Source: Leucogyrophana mollusca (taxonomy: Eukaryota; Basidiomycota; Agaricomycetes; Boletales). Taken from it: DNA of 11,285 nt. Under the pieces are notes generated by a model, which did no database searches, was not told the DNA's origin, and saw only the letters and a list, made by a program, of their open reading frames with translations. A program made the position numbers and the translations under genes. Positions within the stretch are counted from its first letter, which is position 1. Every line of letters starts with the position of its first letter. Of this stretch, positions 7,562 through 11,285 are shown piece after piece. The DNA lies in NCBI GenBank assembly GCA_021014945.1, contig MU266850.1:1-11285 (forward strand), written 5' to 3'.

Positions 7562-8249
7562 ATGGTGGTGTTACGCCCCGAAAGTCTCATACCTCCGCTA
7601 CTCGTGGCATGCAGCATAGTGTCCGTGTTCCTGACAGTCGCTTTCGCTGGTGTTGTCCGGGATATCAATTTCGCCTCTCCCCAAGACAGCTCAGGTTGGC
7701 CAACTACAGTGAACAAGGGTGCTTATAGTCGGTGATCCCAGTTGTATAAAGCTCGCACCTCAATTTATGTTTGCGTTGTTGATAGGCTTCATCGGCGATG
7801 ATTTTCCAGAACGACTGCCAGTGGACTTGAATTTTGTGGAGATGGAAGTGGAAGAGAGTGTTCACTTTTCTCCAGACCCCAAAGCTTCTCACGAGTGGTG
7901 GGCGGCATCACCTCCAGGGACTGGTGGCGTCCGACTTGGCGCAGAAAATCGCGTATTCTTTGTGTCAATGTTTCACCAGACTCACTGTCTACGCTACTTT
8001 CGCGACGGTCTCTTGGGCAAATCAGTGCCTGAACATATCCTTCACTGCCTAAACTATGTCCGGCAATGGACGTTATGCCATGCCGATCTTACCCTTGAGC
8101 CGGGCGACTTTACGATGCGTAACTTCACCCAGGATCGGGTTGGACAAACGCATGTTTGTCATGATTGGGACGCGTTGTACGATGAGGTATCAGCGAACTG
8201 GGCAGAGTGGAACAGTAACGGATCTCAGCCCATGACTAGCTCGACTTAA
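7562..8249 (+). CDS. UstYa-like (DUF3328) membrane-anchored oxidase 2, both HxxHC motifs intact
   Basis: Exons 7562-7727 and 7786-8249 flank a 58-nt intron (donor GTCGGT, acceptor ATAG, phase 1), giving 209 residues. A membrane anchor lies at about 10-31 (IPPLLVACSIVSVFLTVAFAGVV). Exon 2 opens with FIGDDFPERLPVDL (57-70) and continues with VEESVHF. HQTHC at 119-123 and HILHC at 139-143 are the two HxxHC motifs of the family, followed by C153 in LNYVRQWTLCHADLTLEPGD and CHDWDALYDEV near 180. In characterised ascomycete members these motifs are needed for oxidative macrocyclisation of ribosomal peptides or for hydroxylation or chlorination-type steps. That is family knowledge, not proof here. 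The intron sits at the same position and phase as in UstYa-like gene 1, so the two are related despite low overall similarity. The donor is weaker than usual (C at +3). Confidence 0.92.
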
Positions 8250-8953
8250 ATGAGACTGCGGTGAGCTTGCTGGCTGTTGTGTTGGATTATAGCTGATACT
8301 GTGAACTCCTCGTTGTACAGGTTAATACAGACAGTGTCGCAATGCTCTTTGGAAGGACGTGTCCACCGATTGGACGTGTCTCGAGTGCCAGTGTAGTCCT
8401 AGCATCCACGCAAACAGAAGTGCTTATCGGTCTGAGTCCCTAGCTACCTCCTGTGCCACAGCCTCCTTACTCCTGAATAGTCTCAACGCCCACGACGAAG
8501 TTCAAATAGAGGTGCTTCGGACAAAATGCAGGGTGGACGCCGAAATACAAAGTTCTATGTACACGCTCAAGGACGCCTGGTGTGTAAATGATACCATTTC
8601 CTTGATATATACAGCGTCCGATAATCCGGGGTTCTAAAATCTTTGATCTGATGATTCTGATCAACCTTCTACCTAGATGTGCCTGTCCGTCGACTTCCGA
8701 GATCAGTGTTGGTGGATATCCGTTTAAAGTGCCGCGGGGAATTCTGGTTAAAATATCTTCCTATCCTATAATCTTCAACTCAACACCAGGCAGCTGGCTA
8801 TGCGTCGGAAGCTTCTCTATTCATAAATTCGCCATCCATGTGATTAGTGCATGAATCGGTCAAGCGTAATGATGTATCGTTGAAAACTTGATGAAAGGGG
8901 TCGATACCGCGATAACTCACCCCAACCGGATTTTCTTTACACAGCTGCGTTTA
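8250..8953. other. Intergenic stretch upstream of the MFS gene; no gene recognised
   Basis: A plus-strand frame at 8359-8637 codes for a Cys- and Ser-containing stretch but begins without a convincing start and has no signal peptide or known domain. Frames at 8467-8664 (-) and 8651-8854 (+) are equally featureless. The right part should contain the MFS promoter; I see no TATA box close to 8954. Confidence 0.45.
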
Positions 8954-11062
8954 ATGAAGTCAGAGACGCTGACAGTGGCGAGCCGCTTGGTCCATGCTGA
9001 CCAATGGAGATCTTCAGTATCTTTCATCACGCTAGGTGAGATTTCCTCTAATGCCAGACTCATCATCCTTGACTGATCCCTTCCGACTTCGTAGTGGTTG
9101 GCATTGGTTGGTCCGATAAGGAACGCACCCTCCATGTTCTCATGAGGTTGTGTTGCAGGAACCGCAGTCGATACGCTCAACTATAGCTTGGTCATTTCCG
9201 TATTTCCATTCAGACTAGAGCACCTGGGCTATCACGACGTGTCAAGTCTTGTTGGATGGCTCCTCTTTATCTACGTGGGCTATTTCATCATTGTCTGCGA
9301 GTATTGGATCTGACGACAGGCACCGGGATTAGTCAGGCGCCCTGGTTCTGTGTGAGTTCGTTCAACGAATACATTTGTCGCAGTTTTATCGACCGGTTTC
9401 CTTTCCCGCGCAGCGACGCCGATGGTAGCTATGGTGTCAGAGCGCATGCACTCTCGGCGGGGCGTGATGATAGCCGGCCTTTTCTCGCTGTTGGCATCTC
9501 AACTCGTTCTAATGGAAGCATCGTCATTCTGGGTGATGTGCCTCGGCCGATTTTTCGAAGGAATCAGCTCCTCAATCATATTGACCATCGGGCTGTCGTT
9601 GATGTGAGCAAACTTTGTACGACTATCCTAGTTTGTCGCCGAGCAAGGATCGTTGTTCAGATGCGATACAACTCCAGAGGCACAAATCGGTGGTAAGTAT
9701 TCCTGGTGGCCCTTTCTGATGGATTTCGCTTCAATTGAATCAAACACGTAGCCCATCTTGGACTGGCCATGGCGGGCGGCTCGCTCGGGTAGGTCCACAA
9801 ATTTTCGTTTCCTGACACCAAGTGTTTGATACGACATAATTACCCCAGACAACTGATAGGACCCCCCGTCGGCGGTGCTCTCTACGCGCGTTGGGGCTAC
9901 CGCGCCCCATTCGTGTTTGGAATGATATTCACCGCCATTGACTTTGTAGGGCGCCTACTTGTTGTAGAGAAGATGGCCGCGGCTATTCCCCCATCAGAAG
10001 AGGTCCCTCCCGAACATGTAGCAGACAAGGAGGAGGGTCCAGCTGGCCCTGCCGACCATGACCCCAACCCGTCGACCTTAGGCGCAAAAAACGACACAGG
10101 GCCAGTGAACCCATCCATTCTAGGTGTTGTTTTCCGTCTTATGACATCTGCTCGGACACTGGTTGCCTTGTCGGTGATCCTCTTCTGCTCGTAAGTCCTT
10201 GCCGCTGAACCAGTGTATCCAGCTTCAAAACTTCCCTCCAGGATGACCTCTCTTGCTGCCGATGTTACGGTACCTCTTCATACGCAAGCCATCTGGGGTC
10301 TTGATTCTGCGAAAGTCGGACTAGTATTTTTGGCAGCCATTATACCGACCATGATATGTAAGTGTTATAGCTTACCTCATCTCATCCAATTGATTCAGCG
10401 GCCTCGGTAAGCGTCTACGCTTGCTGGTTTTCTTTGCGATCGGATAGGCGCAGAGACAGTCACAGTGTTAACCCTCATTGCCGGGGTTCCTTGGTGGGGA
10501 GCTCTCACAAAACAGTTCTCCTTGGCCTTCTTTATTGTATCGTTTGGCATCCAGAGTAAGCTGATCCCGCCGATCTCTATATCCTTCGTTCTTATAATCA
10601 CAAGATTTCTTTATTGGAGCTGTGGCGTCACCTGTCGTCACTGAGCTTGCTGCAGTCACTCGGGGGATGAAAGGGGTGGGCTGTAAGTGCCGTGATTGTA
10701 GTTAACACTGACCATTTTGATGTTATGGCCATCTAGATGCACATATGTAGGCAGCGTTCAACATTGTCTATGGATTGGGAAACACGTGTAAGTTGCTGAG
10801 CGAGTGCTAGTTTCATCATGAGGATGACCGTCGTTTTTTGCGTGCCAGGTGGCTCTGTCATTGGGGGACAGGTGAGATCGTAATGTCTGCCCTTGCTGCA
10901 CGCGACTTGACTGTTTTGCAGGTGTACGATCATCTTATTGACGGATGGACCGTTGTCACGCACCAAAAGTGTTTGGTAGCGAGAACATTGAATATTGACA
11001 AATATACGATGCCAAATGCAGCACAGGACGATCCTTCACTCAATAATTCCCAATTCGGATGA
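8954..11062 (+). pseudogene. MFS transporter, DHA1/VMAT-like drug:H+ antiporter type, probably disrupted
   Basis: About 14 exons can be placed: 8954-9035, 9095-9106, 9159-9274/9278, 9320-9331, 9414-9603, 9661-9692, 9752-9788, 9849-10190, 10242-10357, 10412-10555, 10605-10682, 10737-10787, 10849-10871 and 10922-11062 (459 codons if all joined). Recognisable MFS parts in order: DTLNYSLVISVFPF (helix 1), SSLVGWLLFIY, TPMVAMVSERMHSRR (loop 2-3), GRFFEGISSS, CDTTPEAQIG, QLIGPPVGGALYARWGYRAPF (antiporter motif C area), VPLHTQAIWGLDSAKVGLVF, LAGFLCDRIGAETV, SPVVTELAAVTRGMKGVG and FNIVYGLGN. It would export small molecules across a membrane. Lesions: TAG at 10748-10750 where the family has an aromatic codon, leaving 392 residues; no GT-AG join at 9275-9320 keeps frame; and the end after GWTVV is polar, so helix 12 is missing. 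Family identity is very likely; brokenness is probable, with alternative splicing the main doubt. Confidence 0.75.
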
Positions 11063-11285
11063 TCTCCACTCGCTCAATTCGTCTTATCGCACCACACTGG
11101 CATTCATCACGGCAATCACGTAACACAAACGATTATTTGCAGACGCGCGTCTTTTTCATTTTCCCCACCACCTATCACATTCAGACGCCCGCTATCACAC
11201 TCGTTACAATCACGTTTACCACATCCCGACATCACTTGACGCCCACCGCATATCCGCTATGTCTGCCATCATCCCGCTCCATGCC
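11063..11285 (+). other. Pyrimidine/A-rich, G-poor leader-like tract with a possible start codon at 11259
   Basis: The plus strand here is strikingly poor in G and rich in C, A and T, with CACC/ATCAC-type strings (CAATCACGT occurs twice, near 11113 and 11208). Such strand-asymmetric tracts are often 5' leaders of fungal genes or of transposons. A perfect 12-base palindrome, AGACGCGCGTCT, lies at 11141-11152. ATG at 11259 opens a frame that runs off the window after nine codons (MSAIIPLHA), too short to judge. Confidence 0.35.

Noticed and set aside
8359..8637. Cys-containing ORF as a secreted effector
   Set aside because: No signal peptide, unconvincing start, and no intron signals that would give it one.
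10683..10750. Use of TAG at 10748-10750 as a splice acceptor from the normal donor at 10683
   Set aside because: It would shift the frame and destroy the conserved FNIVYGLGN; only a shift to donor 10676 would keep phase.
1..11285. CRISPR array, tRNA, rRNA or bacterial operon structure
   Set aside because: No spaced direct repeats, cloverleaf or rRNA motifs were seen; the spliced genes show this is fungal.

Overview
The window looks like a fungal genome fragment, most likely from a mushroom-forming basidiomycete (Agaricomycete). The reasons are genes broken by many very short introns (about 49-65 nt, GT-AG with one GC-AG), 5' exons of tens of bases and micro-exons, and protein families common in that group: UstYa-like DUF3328 proteins, a basidiomycete-type 7TM protein, a DHA1-like MFS carrier, and the tail of a LINE-type retrotransposon. 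Prokaryotic-style ORFs miss most of the content. The gene models below were rebuilt by hand from splice phase and family resemblance, without any search.

Layout. 1-567: 3' end of a non-LTR retrotransposon, closing with a poly(A) run. 1080-1753 (-): UstYa-like protein 1 (205 aa), with eroded HxxHC motifs. 2434-3448 (+): a four-exon single-pass membrane protein (283 aa) of a fungal family I know only as hypothetical. 3449-about 4184: no recognisable gene. About 4185-5700: a tandem duplication about 924 bp apart, carrying a small secreted-peptide gene. The second copy (5341-5596, 67 aa) looks intact, with TATA box, signal peptide and one 52-nt intron. The first copy (4417-4689) has lost its ATG, its TATA box and its splice acceptor. 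6048-7255 (-): a five-exon 7TM protein (329 aa) that uses a GC-AG intron. 7562-8249 (+): UstYa-like protein 2 (209 aa) with both HxxHC motifs intact. 8954-11062 (+): an MFS transporter of about 14 exons that appears broken: an in-frame TAG, one junction that will not splice in phase, and no recognisable last helix. 11063-11285: a pyrimidine-rich, G-poor leader-like tract that may precede another gene.

How the genes may work together (inference). UstYa-type proteins in ascomycetes oxidise and cyclise ribosomal peptides, and their clusters usually hold a secreted precursor peptide and an MFS exporter. Here two UstYa-like genes, a duplicated short secreted peptide, a 7TM protein and an MFS gene lie within 10 kb. 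This could be an undescribed basidiomycete peptide-modification locus, partly decayed. The peptide lacks the Kex2-separated repeats of the classical precursors, so the link is a hypothesis.
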